A DNA stretch of 64,000 bases from Opeltia flavorubescens (lineage: Eukaryota > Ascomycota > Lecanoromycetes > Teloschistales > Teloschistaceae). Position numbers and translations under genes: made by a program. Below, in pieces: positions 21,406 through 31,787 of the stretch. The stretch spans positions 434,001 through 498,000 of the forward strand of contig KE546970.1 of the NCBI GenBank assembly GCA_000442125.1, read 5' to 3'. Position 1 is the stretch's first letter. Every line of letters starts with the position of its first letter. The notes below the pieces were generated by a model, which saw nothing but the letters and a program-made list of their open reading frames with translations, was not told where the DNA came from and did no database searches.

Positions 21406-22780
21406 CTAGCCGGTCACTATCGGCTCGAACAAGGATACTCGTCCATTTTCAGCGTTCTCCAAGGAGCTTGTCATTGGTGCAAATGACGAAGCTGATGGTG
21501 GAGTGGTTATCGTTCCGTACACAGCGCCAGTCGTACTGAGATCAGCGCTTCCTCCGGGAAAAGGAGTTGGTGCTGGCTGACCATGGCCTCGAGTACCGTT
21601 TCTCGCTTCAGTCACTCTCAGTGCTGGCAGCAATGGGGCCGTTGATGATGCCGCCTGAGTGGTGTTGGACATGTTTGTGAACAACGGGAATGAAGCATTG
21701 GATGCTGCATGAAAATTAGAGAATTGCTTGACGATACTATAGCATCCGGGACACATACCTTGGACACCCTGAATGCAGTAAGCGTATCCAACCTTGAGGT
21801 TGTCGCAGCTGGAGTTGATGTCCGGGTTAAGCTGTCGGAATTGCGCGAAGGTGAGGTTTTGCGCGGATACCAAGGCTGCCAGGCATGAATCCGGCTGACC
21901 TTGCAAGTTGACAACCACCCACCAAGACGCACACTGTCTTGATGTACCATTGATGATGAGAGCAGGAGGAGGAAGGACGACTATGATTCATCAAGGTTGT
22001 CGGTCTGAGTTGAAGCGGATCACGTTGTGATGGGTTCGCAGAACACATGAGGCGACAACATACGCTAGGAAAGATACGAAATGCAAGAGCACGAAACTTT
22101 GTATCAAGATGATGACTTACGAGGTTCGGGCGAAGCGTCACGCTTCATCTCCATGGAGTAGGAGCAGTGGATCTGTCCGTCAGGTGCTTCCCAGCAATGC
22201 TCCTGACGCTTGCCAAGGGAGCAATGGATCTGTCCGTCGGGTGCTTCCCAACAATGCTCTTGACGCTTGATGAAGGTCTTGTAACAGATGGGAGCGCCAC
22301 AATTCGGATACTTGTCGAGATCAGGATTCTTCTTTGGCTTCTTCTTCTTCGGCTCTGATCCTTGTATCAGCTCCTATCTCTTGACACAGCACGAAGTCTA
22401 CATGGTGATGGAACCTACCAGGAAGTGCTTCACGCTTTCCGTAGGAACAGTGGATCTGGCCATCAGGAGCTTCCCAACAATGCTCCTGGGGATCGCGCTT
22501 GACCCAACCGCAATGGACCTGACCATCTGGGGCCTCCCAACAGTGCTCTTGAGGCGAACGCTTCATCAAAGAGCAATGGACTTGCCCGTCAGGGGCTTCC
22601 CAACAATGCTCTTGGGGAGCACGCTTGACATCTGCTAAGGAATGTCAGTCTATTATTAGATGAGTACAGTGAAGGTAGAATGGACATACCGACGTCCACT
22701 TTCGGGAGTGCAGCAGTGTTAACACCATGCAGACCAATCGTGGTGAGGCCAATGATGGCAGAAATGATGAAAGTCTTCAT
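21406..22780 (-). CDS. Secreted Kex2-repeat peptide precursor fused to a LysM domain
   Basis: Model: exons 22780-22690, 22631-22419, 22354-22121 and 21980-21406, total 371 codons including the stop. A signal peptide (MKTFIISAIIGLTTIGLHGV) is followed by Lys-Arg-delimited units. Three tandem copies of QEHCWEAPDGQ[I/V]HC are each preceded by Ala-, Ser- or Asp-Pro. A Lys-rich spacer with YPNCGAPICYKTFI follows, then two more copies. After the last KR comes SPEP-LVLPPPALIINGTS and a LysM domain (SCLAALVSAQNLTFAQF, LNPDINSSCDNLKVGYAYC), then a Ser/Thr/Pro tail. Kex2 should release the repeats in the Golgi. The repeats resemble KEP/dikaritin or alpha-pheromone precursors; LysM domains bind chitin oligomers. 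No in-frame ATG opens the LysM exon after its upstream stop, which favours fusion. The joining intron (140 nt) is longer than its neighbours, so two genes remain possible. A 54-nt in-frame segment at about 21706-21759 may be a further intron. Confidence 0.7.
22165..22623 (-). repeat. Five Kex2-delimited peptide repeats (units of about 57-66 nt)
   Basis: Three copies lie in exon 2 (about 22623-22430) and two in exon 3 (about 22275-22165), separated by an intron and a different spacer peptide. Each copy encodes QEHCWEAPDGQ[I/V]HC plus a variable tail (SLM, GWV, SYG, SLG, SYSMEM) and KR. Within the 14-codon core the copies differ at the third base in 11 codons, but only Val/Ile varies in the protein. 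Confidence 0.9.
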
Positions 22781-23744
22781 TTCGGCGGATGTTCAACTTT
22801 ATGAACAAAGATGTCAGTAAATTGGCATGTGTCACTCAGACCTTTCGACTATATTCAATTGTATAAGGGAAACATCAAGGCGAGCATTTTTTGTTGATCA
22901 CTATGACACTTTAGAAGTGAGAGCAGAGTTGCTCATCACGACAAGCACCAAAGGTTCAGCATCAAGATTGACAGTGCTACTGAGGCAATGTCATAAGAAT
23001 GCAGCACAAAGAAATCCTTACTTACATTGAAGTTTGAAAAGTTATCGAGTGTGAAAAGTTCGGAAGTTTAGAGAAAATGCTGGTTGCGGGTCTGAAAGGA
23101 AGAGTTGTGAGTAGGAAGAAAGAAGACGATTGAAGGGCAAAGTTGAACTCTTTTCAACAAAAAAAAACCCAACTGATTCACCGTTGGAGCCTCGGCAGTG
23201 ACAGCCTGGAATAAGTGTAGACGTCAAAATATCCAGTGAAGAGATCACTAATATCAACAGTGAAGTTAGCAAATTCGGAAGCACTACTGCCGATTGGTCA
23301 CTTTTGATCACGATCTTATGACTTCTCTATTCATTGGATCAGAGAACTACAAGAGTATAGATTTACTGTGTTTCATATCAGTATTTGTCATTGCATTGAC
23401 GGTGAAGGGCAGGTAAAGTGAGAGGGAAATCATTTGAATCCTCATACACGCAGGTAATGAATGTAAGATATTCAATGCCCCGGGACCTGGCCCTCAATGG
23501 TATCTATGCATCACATACATAGCACAGAAGGAAGAGCAACGGCTCGGGACGACAGATCGAAATTAGTACCGTCCGAAATCCTGAAAAAACTGTCAGTTCG
23601 TCAGCTCAGGGGGGTATTTAATTGGATATGGGAAGCAGCCGGCAAAGCCTGAATGAACGCTTTCACTTGCTTGGAATTTGGCACAGCGAGCATTGGGAAA
23701 TCCGTGGTGGCTCCTGGCGAAGTTCCATGGCTGGGAGATGCTTC
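22781..23744. other. Intergenic, peptide precursor promoter region
   Basis: About 960 bp between the precursor start and the oxygenase stop. It must carry the precursor promoter. A poly-A run lies near 23160. No other gene was recognised. Confidence 0.45.
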
Positions 23745-24822
23745 TCATGGAAATTCTTCTGGTTCGATCACAGCAACATGTTCAACAACCGCTGAATTCT
23801 TCTCTAGGTACTGGAACTCCACCCATTCTTCCATCTTAGCCAAGACGTGCTCGCCGTAGACGATTGGTGCACCCTCTCCGTCCATACCCTGGATCGCACA
23901 ATTTATGCCAGGCTCGAAGAAGAAAGGGACACTGTATCGCTCCCTACTGGGTGAGCTTCGTACCCGATGGTATGTCGCCCGAAATTTACCGCCGGAAACA
24001 CGAGCCATCAGATCTCCTATGTTTACGACAATGCTACTAGGCACATAGGGTGCCTCAATCCATCTGCCATTAGAACTGAGAACTTCAAGGACTACCGGTG
24101 GAGTCTTGATGCAGCAAAGTGAGGATACCTGAATCTGTATGGGGAGTGCAACAAAGCCCCTGTCGCGGAACAGGCTCGTTGATCGCCGGGTAATGGAGAT
24201 ATCGGAGAGTTGAGACACTCCCATGAAGGTAGTGATCGAAATACGACGGCTCCTTTCCCAGAGCGATTGCAAGGAGCGAAAGGAGCCTAGACGAGAGGTC
24301 CTGAAGCTCTGTGTAGAGCTGCTTGGAGTCCTTTCGAAAACCCGACGCTGATGCTTCAGACGGCCAGACATTGGCTTCTGTAAGGTTTATATTCCTTCTC
24401 GCCCGATCTGGTGCTATAGATGATTCAGAAGGGCCAATTTCGAAGCCTTCTTTGAAGTTATCTGATCCAGTCTGCGCGGGGAAATAGCTACAGCGGTATT
24501 CCGTGTCAGAGCCAAGTCATGGACCTCCATCCCCGAAGCGCAGACACGTATAGACTTACCCTCTGTATGTATTCTTACTGTGCTTCCTGAACTTTTTCTT
24601 TGCGAGTCGAAGCTTTTCATTTTGTGGAATCTGAAAGAAGCTTTTCGCTACATCAAAAATACAATCATGGCTGAAGGTCAGTGGTGCGTTGATAAGGTAA
24701 GCGAATCCTTCTGTTTCGAACGCCTTTCCCAGCTGCTCTGCCAGTGAATAGATGCTTGCCTGATCGAGAGGAGAAAAAGAAAAGGGGGAGAGATCGATGA
24801 CTGGCAGCGGTAGCTCAGCCAT
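23745..24822 (-). pseudogene. 2-oxoglutarate/Fe(II) oxygenase (isopenicillin N synthase-like) with frameshift
   Basis: Exons 24822-24560 and 24487-23745 encode a protein of about 334 aa, the normal family length. The N-terminal DIOX_N part begins MAELPLPVIDLSPFSFS and includes GFAYLINAPL. The catalytic part has the HxD iron ligands in CTPHTDSGILTLL, the distal His in ATYHRV and the Arg-x-Ser cosubstrate motif in RERYSVPFFFEP. Upstream and downstream halves are in different frames, meeting at about 24087-24090 where one extra base in GGTAGTCCTTGAAG shifts DSTGS out of LEVLSSNGRW. Exon length is 3n+1, consistent with a single inserted base. All key residues are intact, so this is either a recent lesion or a base-call error. 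It lies on the same strand next to the peptide precursor, and is divergent from AIP1 with 347 bp between starts. Confidence 0.8.
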
Positions 24823-25169
24823 CTGACTTGAGAAAGGATATAGCTATCTAAAGTCGAAGCATCTGAACTTTTCAGCTCCGTATTAGGCCTGTGTAATTGT
24901 ACTGGCTTGATATGGCAAGTGGTCTCGTGCTCAAACACAGCGAATGACGTGAGACCTCGAGATCTCATCTAATCTAATCTATCCTCGATGGGGGTTATTC
25001 GTTTCGTAAATACGTACATCGCTATTAGAAATACCGCTTTGTTTCAGAAGATAGTGATAATAATGACCATGAGAACGCTGGCCATTGAGCTATAGGATAG
25101 TTGATTTTGCATCATTGCTATAGATATGCAAAGACTTTAGAAATCAGCACCCTTTACCTCCAGCCAAAC
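24823..25169. other. Divergent promoter, oxygenase / AIP1
   Basis: 347 bp between divergent starts; no gene seen. Confidence 0.45.
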
Positions 25170-27110
25170 ATGTCCATCAAACCTGGTACTAATCCTTTCA
25201 TTGCCGTTGAAGAACCGAGCTGAGCTTGCATAGAGTATGTATGGGCCCCATCGCCATCGACTACACGAGGTCAACCCACCCAACTTTCGTCTGATCCTAA
25301 AGGTGAACGCCTAGCTTATGCCGTGAGTAAGCCAGGATACGTAGATCTTTCCTATCTTTTGATCTGATACCGCAATTCCTTGACGTAGAATAACAAATCA
25401 ATTTTCCTTCGATCAATTGATAATCCCGCCATCAGCACTCAGTACTCGGCCCATACCGCAAGTACTACCGTTGCTCGATTCTCTCCTTCTGGCTATTATG
25501 TTGCCAGTGGTGATGTCTCTGGTACAGTCCGAGTATGGGATTGTGTTGGTGAAGGGGCTACCAAAGGCGAATATCATATCATAGGTGGGCGGATCAACGA
25601 TCTAGCTTGGGATGGAGACTCCGCAAGAATTATCGCCGTTGGCGATGGAAAGGAGAAATACGGTCATTGTATCACTGCCGATTCTGGAAATTCTGTTGGG
25701 GAGATCTCCGGTCACAGCTCGCAAATCAATTGTGTGTCAATACGACAACAAAGACCTCTGCGGGCGGCAACTGGGAGCGATGACACGAGTCTGGTTTTCT
25801 ACCATGGAGCGCCTTTCAAATTCAATACGAGTCTAAGAAAGCATCAGAGATTCGTCTATGGAGTTGGCTTTAGCCCAGATGGCGCGTCGATCACCAGTGT
25901 AGGCGCTGACAAGCAGATCTTCCTCTACGATGGTAAGACTGGTGAGGCAAAGGCTGAGATATCTGCTGGTGAACATAAAGGCAGCATCTTCAGCATTTCA
26001 TGGGCGAAAGACTCTAAGAAATTCGTGACATCCTCTGCAGACCAGACAGTCAAGATCTGGGACGCAGAAGCAGGTAAGGTTGTCCAGACCTGGCGGATGG
26101 GTGAAGAGGGCAAGGTCAGCGTTCCGGATCATCAAGTCGGTGTGGTATGGCCAGCAGGGCGTTCAGACGGATTGATCATCAGCTTGAATCTCAATGGTGA
26201 TTTGACTTATCTTTCCGAAGGCAATCCAGCACCCCGAAGAGTGGTTCATGGACATGATAAGAACATCACAGCGATCTCAACGAGTAAAGCAAACGCAGCA
26301 GAGCCAACTCTCTTCACAGGCAGCAGCGACGGACGTATCTGTAGCTGGGACGTTGCTACCGGCGAAGCACACCCAGTAGACGGCACCGGCCACTCCAACT
26401 ACGTCTCTGCCATCTCCTCTTCATCATCAGGTCACATCCACAGCGTCGGCTGGGACGACACCCTCCGCTCCATCGATCCCTCGGCCACAGTCTTCACCGG
26501 CCAAGCGGCCACCACAGATGGCCAGCCCAAAGGCGTCGCCACAACCATAAATGGCCTGGTAGCCGTGGCAACACACAAAGGTGTTGAGCTCTTCAAAGAC
26601 GGCCAAAGGCAAAAAGATATCCAACTCAAAAATATCTCACCCACAACCATCGCCGCAAATGAAAACCTCATAGCCGTCGCAGGCGACGACAGTAGTATTC
26701 ACATCCTTTCCCCCACCTCCTTGGAAACTAAACACAAACTCTCTTCCCTAGGCTCCACTATCTCCGCCCTATCATTCTCGCCTGCCGGCGAATACCTCGC
26801 AGCTGGGTTTTCCAACGGTAAGATATCTGTTTTTGATACCAACACGTGGGAAGTGGCGATAAGTCGCTGGTCTTCACACACAGGACGAGTGACGGGGATT
26901 TGCTGGAATAAGGAGGGAACGCATGCCGTCAGCGGAGGTTTGGATACGAATGTCTTTGTGTGGAGTGTTAAGAAACCGGGAATGAGGGTAGGTAAGACAA
27001 ATGCGCATAAGGACGGGGTGAACGGGGTCGTTTGGGTGGATGGGGGAAGAGTGGTGAGCGTGGGGGGTGATGCGGCGGTGAAAGTGTGGAAGGTGGAAGG
27101 GTTGGTGTGA
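25170..27110 (+). CDS. AIP1: Actin-interacting protein 1, WD40 repeat protein
   Basis: Works with cofilin to disassemble actin filaments at cortical patches. Exons 25170-25185, 25234-25322 and 25389-27110 give 608 aa, the expected length for two seven-bladed propellers. The start reads MSIKPEYVWAPSPSTTRGQP. WD repeats are visible throughout: VARFSPSGYYVASGDVSGTV, SWAKDSKKFVTSSADQTVKI and LSFSPAGEYLAAGFSNGKIS. The last blade reads GGRVVSVGGDAAVKVWKVEG. All phases agree, and exon 3 is open over 574 codons. It is convergent with the complex I 24-kDa gene, with 145 bp between stops. Confidence 0.96.
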
Positions 27111-27255
27111 TCTGATGCGAGGATGGTGTGTAGAGAATATTGACGATCAATCATGCTCATAATCTCAAGCTCTGAATAGGATCCTTGAATATAGAGGTTC
27201 CTTGGTATATCGATGCAAAGATTCCTTCGACGCCACCAAATCCGTTGACCTTTAT

Positions 27256-28293
27256 CTACAATTGCCCATCAGTCCTCAGCTTCTCATTCCCCCATGGCTC
27301 CTCGACCAAAGCTGTCAAGCCAGCCATGTTTTCGCATGTTCTCCTCCCACTCTGTGGCCCCGGACTCGGTAATTGTACCCCCTGCTTGCCCTGATATCCT
27401 CTGGTAGCCTGCGCAGAAACATCCCGTTCTCCTTGCGCTCTGTCAACGCCCTTACTCGATCCCATCCCAGCCTCGCTCTCCCCCGTCAGACCTGCTGTAC
27501 CACCAGCAGCACCAGTCACCTCCGCCGATGCTTGCAGTGTCTTTAGTAATGTTACCATCGATTCCGGGGTCAGATCTTCATAGTAATCGTCGTTGATTTG
27601 TACCATAGGCGCATTGACACACGCGCCAAGGCATTCAACTTCCGAGAACGTGAACATGCCGTCAGCGGTGGTAGAGCCAGGACCGACCCCAAGATGGTTC
27701 TCTATCGCTTCCATGATCTTATCAGAGCCACATCCTCCTAACTGACATGGTGTCTAAGTCAAAGTCAGCTATAAATTTCGAAAACCAGATTGAATGGAAG
27801 AAAAAGCCAGCATACCGTTGTACAAGCCTGCAAATGAAACCTCCCCACCGGATCCCTGTTATACATCGTGTAGAACGTCGCCACCTCGTACACTCTCATC
27901 GGTGGCATCTCCAACAGTCTGGCAACTTCATTCATGACGCTGATACTCGTGAAGCCGTGCTGCCGCTGACCGAGATCGAGAAGGGGCATTACGGCGGCTT
28001 TCTTGTATTGAGGGGGATATCGTTTCAGGATCTCGGCAATGAGTTTTTGATTTATGGCGTTGAATTGGAAAGGGATGTTGGGATTATTTTCGGGGGTATC
28101 GCGGTGCTAGAAGGGGAGAGTTTCTTGTCAGATCGAGAGGTTTATTGAATGGGATGAGAGGGGAACGTACTACTTGAAGGGCCTCGCTTGCCACTCGAGT
28201 TGTTGTGGAGAGGGATCGCCATTGGGGTCTTATTGGTATTCGCGGAGCTTGCTTGAAACATCGACTTATTCTCGGAAGTATTTTGGAGGCCAT
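27256..28293 (-). CDS. nuo-24: NADH:ubiquinone oxidoreductase 24-kDa subunit (NDUFV2/NuoE), mitochondrial
   Basis: Peripheral-arm subunit of complex I carrying the N1a [2Fe-2S] cluster. Exons 28293-28171, 28106-27816 and 27753-27256 give 303 aa. The Arg-rich, acid-poor N-terminus ([20 protein letters not shown]) is a mitochondrial presequence. The core contains GWMNEVARL-type helices ([20 protein letters not shown]) and [14 protein letters not shown]. The four cluster cysteines lie in [13 protein letters not shown] and [10 protein letters not shown]. The C-terminus has the usual [11 protein letters not shown]...[13 protein letters not shown] tail, preceded by a Gly/Gln/Ser-rich stretch (about 27370-27500) somewhat longer than I expect in orthologues. 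It is divergent from the mitochondrial S18 gene with 217 bp between starts. Confidence 0.95.
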
Positions 28294-28510
28294 GTTGGTT
28301 AGATTGCGTGGTTTGGAGCTTTGGAATTGACATCGATGAATCGATAACCGGATGTCAATCTACTCGGCAATCTCTAGACGCGGTAAGCGCTCAATATATT
28401 CGACCAGTAGTCAGTCCGAGATCTCTAAAATATTCGGTTCAATGTTTCTCAGACTTGCAAATGGGACCAAGAGACCTTACTAGGACTTTTCAATGATATA
28501 GACTCTAATC

Positions 28511-29283
28511 ATGGCGAGCCTTGCGATTCCTCGTCCAATCCTCCGCCTACCATTCCGAACCTCTCTCCTTCGTCCTTTCTCAACTTCCTGTTCAAACTCC
28601 GCAGGTATGCTATGCATCTTCTCCTCCCTAAGTGATCTCCACTCATACTGATAATCTGTTCAGCCTCTCAATCTCCCTCATCACCTCCCACACGCCCGCC
28701 CGTCGAAAATCTCGCCAACCTAGTCAATTCCTACACCAATCCCTCTCCCAACCCCGGGCGCACCACCTCCCAGCCCATGGACCGCGCCTCCCTCCTCGCA
28801 TCCACCGAATCCCTCTACCGAGCCGCAGACCTAGAACGCTACATCTATCGCCGCTATCGCCCCGGCGACATCTACGCCCCTCATGACCTCTCCTCCGTCG
28901 AACAGCAGAAATGGCGGAACACATCCCGTCGCACGGCCAACAAAGGAGCTCCTTTGCTCAGCTCCAAAAAATCCGTCCGCCATGACGCTTTCGATGTGCT
29001 GGACGTGCATCCCCTGGCGGAATTTAAGAACTTCGCGATGATGGGCGAGTTTGTGACCAGCATGGGGAGGATTAAGCATAGGAGGGAGACAGGGTTAAGG
29101 GGGGTGAATCAGAGGAGAGCAGCGAGAGCGGTGAGGAGGGCGGTGGGGATGGGGTTGTTGCCGAGTGTGCATAAGCATCCGGAGATGTTGGAGAAGGAGG
29201 CAATGGATTTGAGGAGGAGGGCGGCGGAGAGTGGTGGTGGTGGAGGTGTGTTTAGGGGATCAAGGAGGAGGGGATTTATGTGA
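28511..29283 (+). CDS. RSM18: Mitochondrial small-subunit ribosomal protein bS18m
   Basis: Mitoribosome small-subunit protein of 237 aa, exons 28511-28604 and 28664-29283. The N-terminus (MASLAIPRPILRLPFRTSLL) is a targeting peptide. After a Pro/Ser-rich linker, the S18 fold is seen in YRPGDIYAPHDLS, FDVLDVHPLAEFKNFAMMGE and FVTSMGRIKHRRETGLRGVN, then QRRAARAVRRAVGMGLLPSV. A low-complexity tail (SGGGGGVFRGSRRRGFM) ends the protein. The first intron starts after the presequence. It shares a divergent promoter with the complex I 24-kDa gene. Confidence 0.93.
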
Positions 29284-29765
29284 GTGGGAGTATGGAGGAA
29301 AAAATCGTGTACAAGCACCCATGAAATAAGGACTTGAATATCAACGACCAGGAATTCCCTGCAAGATCGTCATCATTGTAGTATTTTGCTGGGATAGTTA
29401 ACGAGAAGCACAGACGCTAAATCGATAGATATATCGGAAGATCTCTTCAAAACCACTGTGGTTATACATGCACCCTCATACACGTTAGGTTTATCCAATT
29501 GCAAAAATATAGTTTCAGCAAGCATACTATACAGTACAGCAACTCCTTCCTCGTCAACATTAGGAAAGGGGTATCATTTTCCCAAACAAAAAGGCATCAT
29601 ACTTGCGTGCCACCCAACATCAACGCCCTTTTTGTACTTCTTCCCTTCGTGGTAATGCACCATCCGCGTTCCAAAAATCCCTGCCACTGTGTCACCATAT
29701 ACTCCCCTTAACCAAAATACGCCGACTTATGCAATCTCCTGATGCATGCCCCAAGAAAGAATACC
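29284..29765. other. Intergenic, convergent genes
   Basis: About 480 bp between bS18m and Hfi1 stops; no gene recognised. Confidence 0.45.
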
Positions 29766-31307
29766 TCACGATCCAATTGCCAGACATTCATCCAATAAAT
29801 TCCCCAGCTGTCTTCGATCCGCCGCTCCTCCGCCGGCCCACCCCCAACTCTCATCTTCATCTTCCACAATATCCATATGTGCATCGAAGCCATTAACCGT
29901 ACCATTCACCGTCGGTCTAATAGCCGGTCTTTTCCCCCCTCTTTCCATTTCATCGTCAGGGATTTCCTCGTCCATATCACCATCATATACCCACCCTTCC
30001 AAGACGCCTTCATTCCATCCATTCATAACACCCAACACCACTGTCGGCATCTGCGCCAACTCCCCCCATCCGCCCACGCTGACCGCGACTCTCATGTCAC
30101 TGAGCCCCAGCGGGATCCGCGCTTCTGCAGATTCCTTCTTTGCTTTTACGACTTTATTCACGGGGTTTGCGTGCGCGGAAGTGCTTATGACGCCGCCGCT
30201 GACGGAGTTGAGGCTGGGGAGATCGCTTCGAACGCGGCCGACGATGTTCGATATAACGGATTTCATGTAGTGGTCCAACGCCGTTGACATGAACTCTGCG
30301 CAGTCATAGTTGCAGCCATTGGGCAGAGATTCTTCGTAGCAGATTGGCGTCATACGGGAATGGAGGTCCGGCGGGGAGGGGAACTCGAAGGTTTCGGTGG
30401 CGAGGGGAGGGAGGTATCGTTTTCGGATTTCGAGATCCCAGTCTTAAGAAGAGGATTAGTTATAGAGCCATTCATGTCAAAGCAAAGAGCTAAGAGACAG
30501 GATGCAGTACTTGTTTTGACTTGTCCGCCGGCGCTGGCAGGTACAGCATCGGGGAGCTTGATCGTTCTAGCGGTGTGATACTCCTGCATTGATCGAGCGA
30601 TTTGCATTTCTAAGGGGTCAGACGTTTGCCCCTGTAACAACGAGTTCGTCAGCATTCTGTTGCCCAGGCCCTGAACCGAGCTTCTTGCGCCTCAAGTCCG
30701 CTTTACGGAACGCATCCGCTTATGAGTCACCAGACTACTCACATCCGCGACCTCTTTGATTCTCCTTCGATCTCTTGCAGGTAATTGCATAATCTCCCGC
30801 TTCAGTCTCTGCTCCGCTTCATCTCCCGCCAAGGGTTTGGAGAGTAAGGTGGGTTTATCGTTGGCGGACACCCAGGGTGCGACGCCCTGATCCGGGACAT
30901 CTCGTAGGACATTACCGTAAATGGCAGCAATGAGCTGATTGTGAAGATGCTCCGTGTTTGGATCGGCACAAAGAAAAGGATTAATTTGTAGGGAAAGTTC
31001 ATTTTGGTTGAGATGACCTGTAGGTGGAGAGGAGTATCAGCTTAGACTCTTGAAGCTGGACATGAAATGTACCTAATATAAATAAGCTGATAGNATCTTT
31101 ATATCTCGTCCAATTATCGCCAATGGCCGCCTTGAGGTTGGTATATAGAGGTTCTAGATCTATGCGCTGAGGTGCATTGGAAGTTTTCTGCGCCTTGCTG
31201 GAGGATGGCTGAGATATGCCGTTTACTTTGGAAAGGTTGAGAGGATGAGGAATGGAAGGGGCGATTGAGTCTGTTCGGCTGAGGGCAGCAGGGTCGATGT
31301 CGGGCAT
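29766..31307 (-). CDS. HFI1: SAGA complex subunit Hfi1/Ada1
   Basis: Structural subunit of the SAGA transcription coactivator, in the nucleus. Exons 31307-31073, 31017-30743, 30631-30511 and 30442-29766 give 435 aa. The SAGA-Tad1 domain is clear at about residues 55-110: [19 protein letters not shown], then [19 protein letters not shown] and [19 protein letters not shown]. Further conserved parts are [20 protein letters not shown] and [20 protein letters not shown], part of a histone-fold-like region. The ATG at 31307 ([11 protein letters not shown]) is preferred; an upstream in-frame start at 31340 would add 11 residues. The N at 31094 falls in the second codon of the AIS motif, probably Ala. 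All phases agree. Confidence 0.9.
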
Positions 31308-31787
31308 GATTGATTTCACAGTCTCCTCAGCGGGATGCACCTCGCTGACTTAAGGTCTCCGGCGGCGCATTGGAGGAAGATATTCCCTCGAAGTATCTGT
31401 CAAAAGACTATCGACTCGAAGTTTCGGGAATATGAAGGGATCGTGCATCACATGGGGGCCATTGTTGGATGAAATTGCGCTTGCGCTTCAAATATCCATG
31501 GTTCAGCTATTGTCACTTATTGTTTCAACCGTGGTTAAATGATGTTTCAATTGAATAAGATGTGCATTACTATTTCAATGGCACAAGCGCCAGACAGCAA
31601 AGAGACTTTTTCCCTGGTACAGGTTCGTAGGTGGGCAATGCAGCTGACTGGAGGAGCACACATGTCGATACCACGATTCATTGTTCTCATACTATCTACA
31701 TTCTAATTCATAAGAGCATCACCGGGTCACTTGATGGAAGATGTATGTAGTAGCAGACGGGACCTATAGTATAATATTAAACGATTC
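31308..31787. other. Intergenic stretch
   Basis: About 480 bp between Hfi1 start and the next stop on the same strand; no gene recognised. Confidence 0.45.

Noticed and set aside
22165-22623. CRISPR-like array
   Set aside because: Repeats are coding, in frame, with KR boundaries, in a spliced eukaryotic gene.
22167-22638. Repetitive plus-strand frames across the peptide repeats
   Set aside because: They are the antisense of the Kex2-repeat precursor; the minus strand has the signal peptide, KR sites and splice phases.
21406-22780. Canonical alpha-mating-pheromone gene
   Set aside because: The repeat lacks the usual WCxxxGQxC(W) core and the LysM domain is foreign to that family; kept only as a possible functional analogue.
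27370-27500. Hidden intron in the complex I 24-kDa gene at a GTAAGG
   Set aside because: No acceptor nearby restores the frame, and the open frame continues into the conserved C-terminus.
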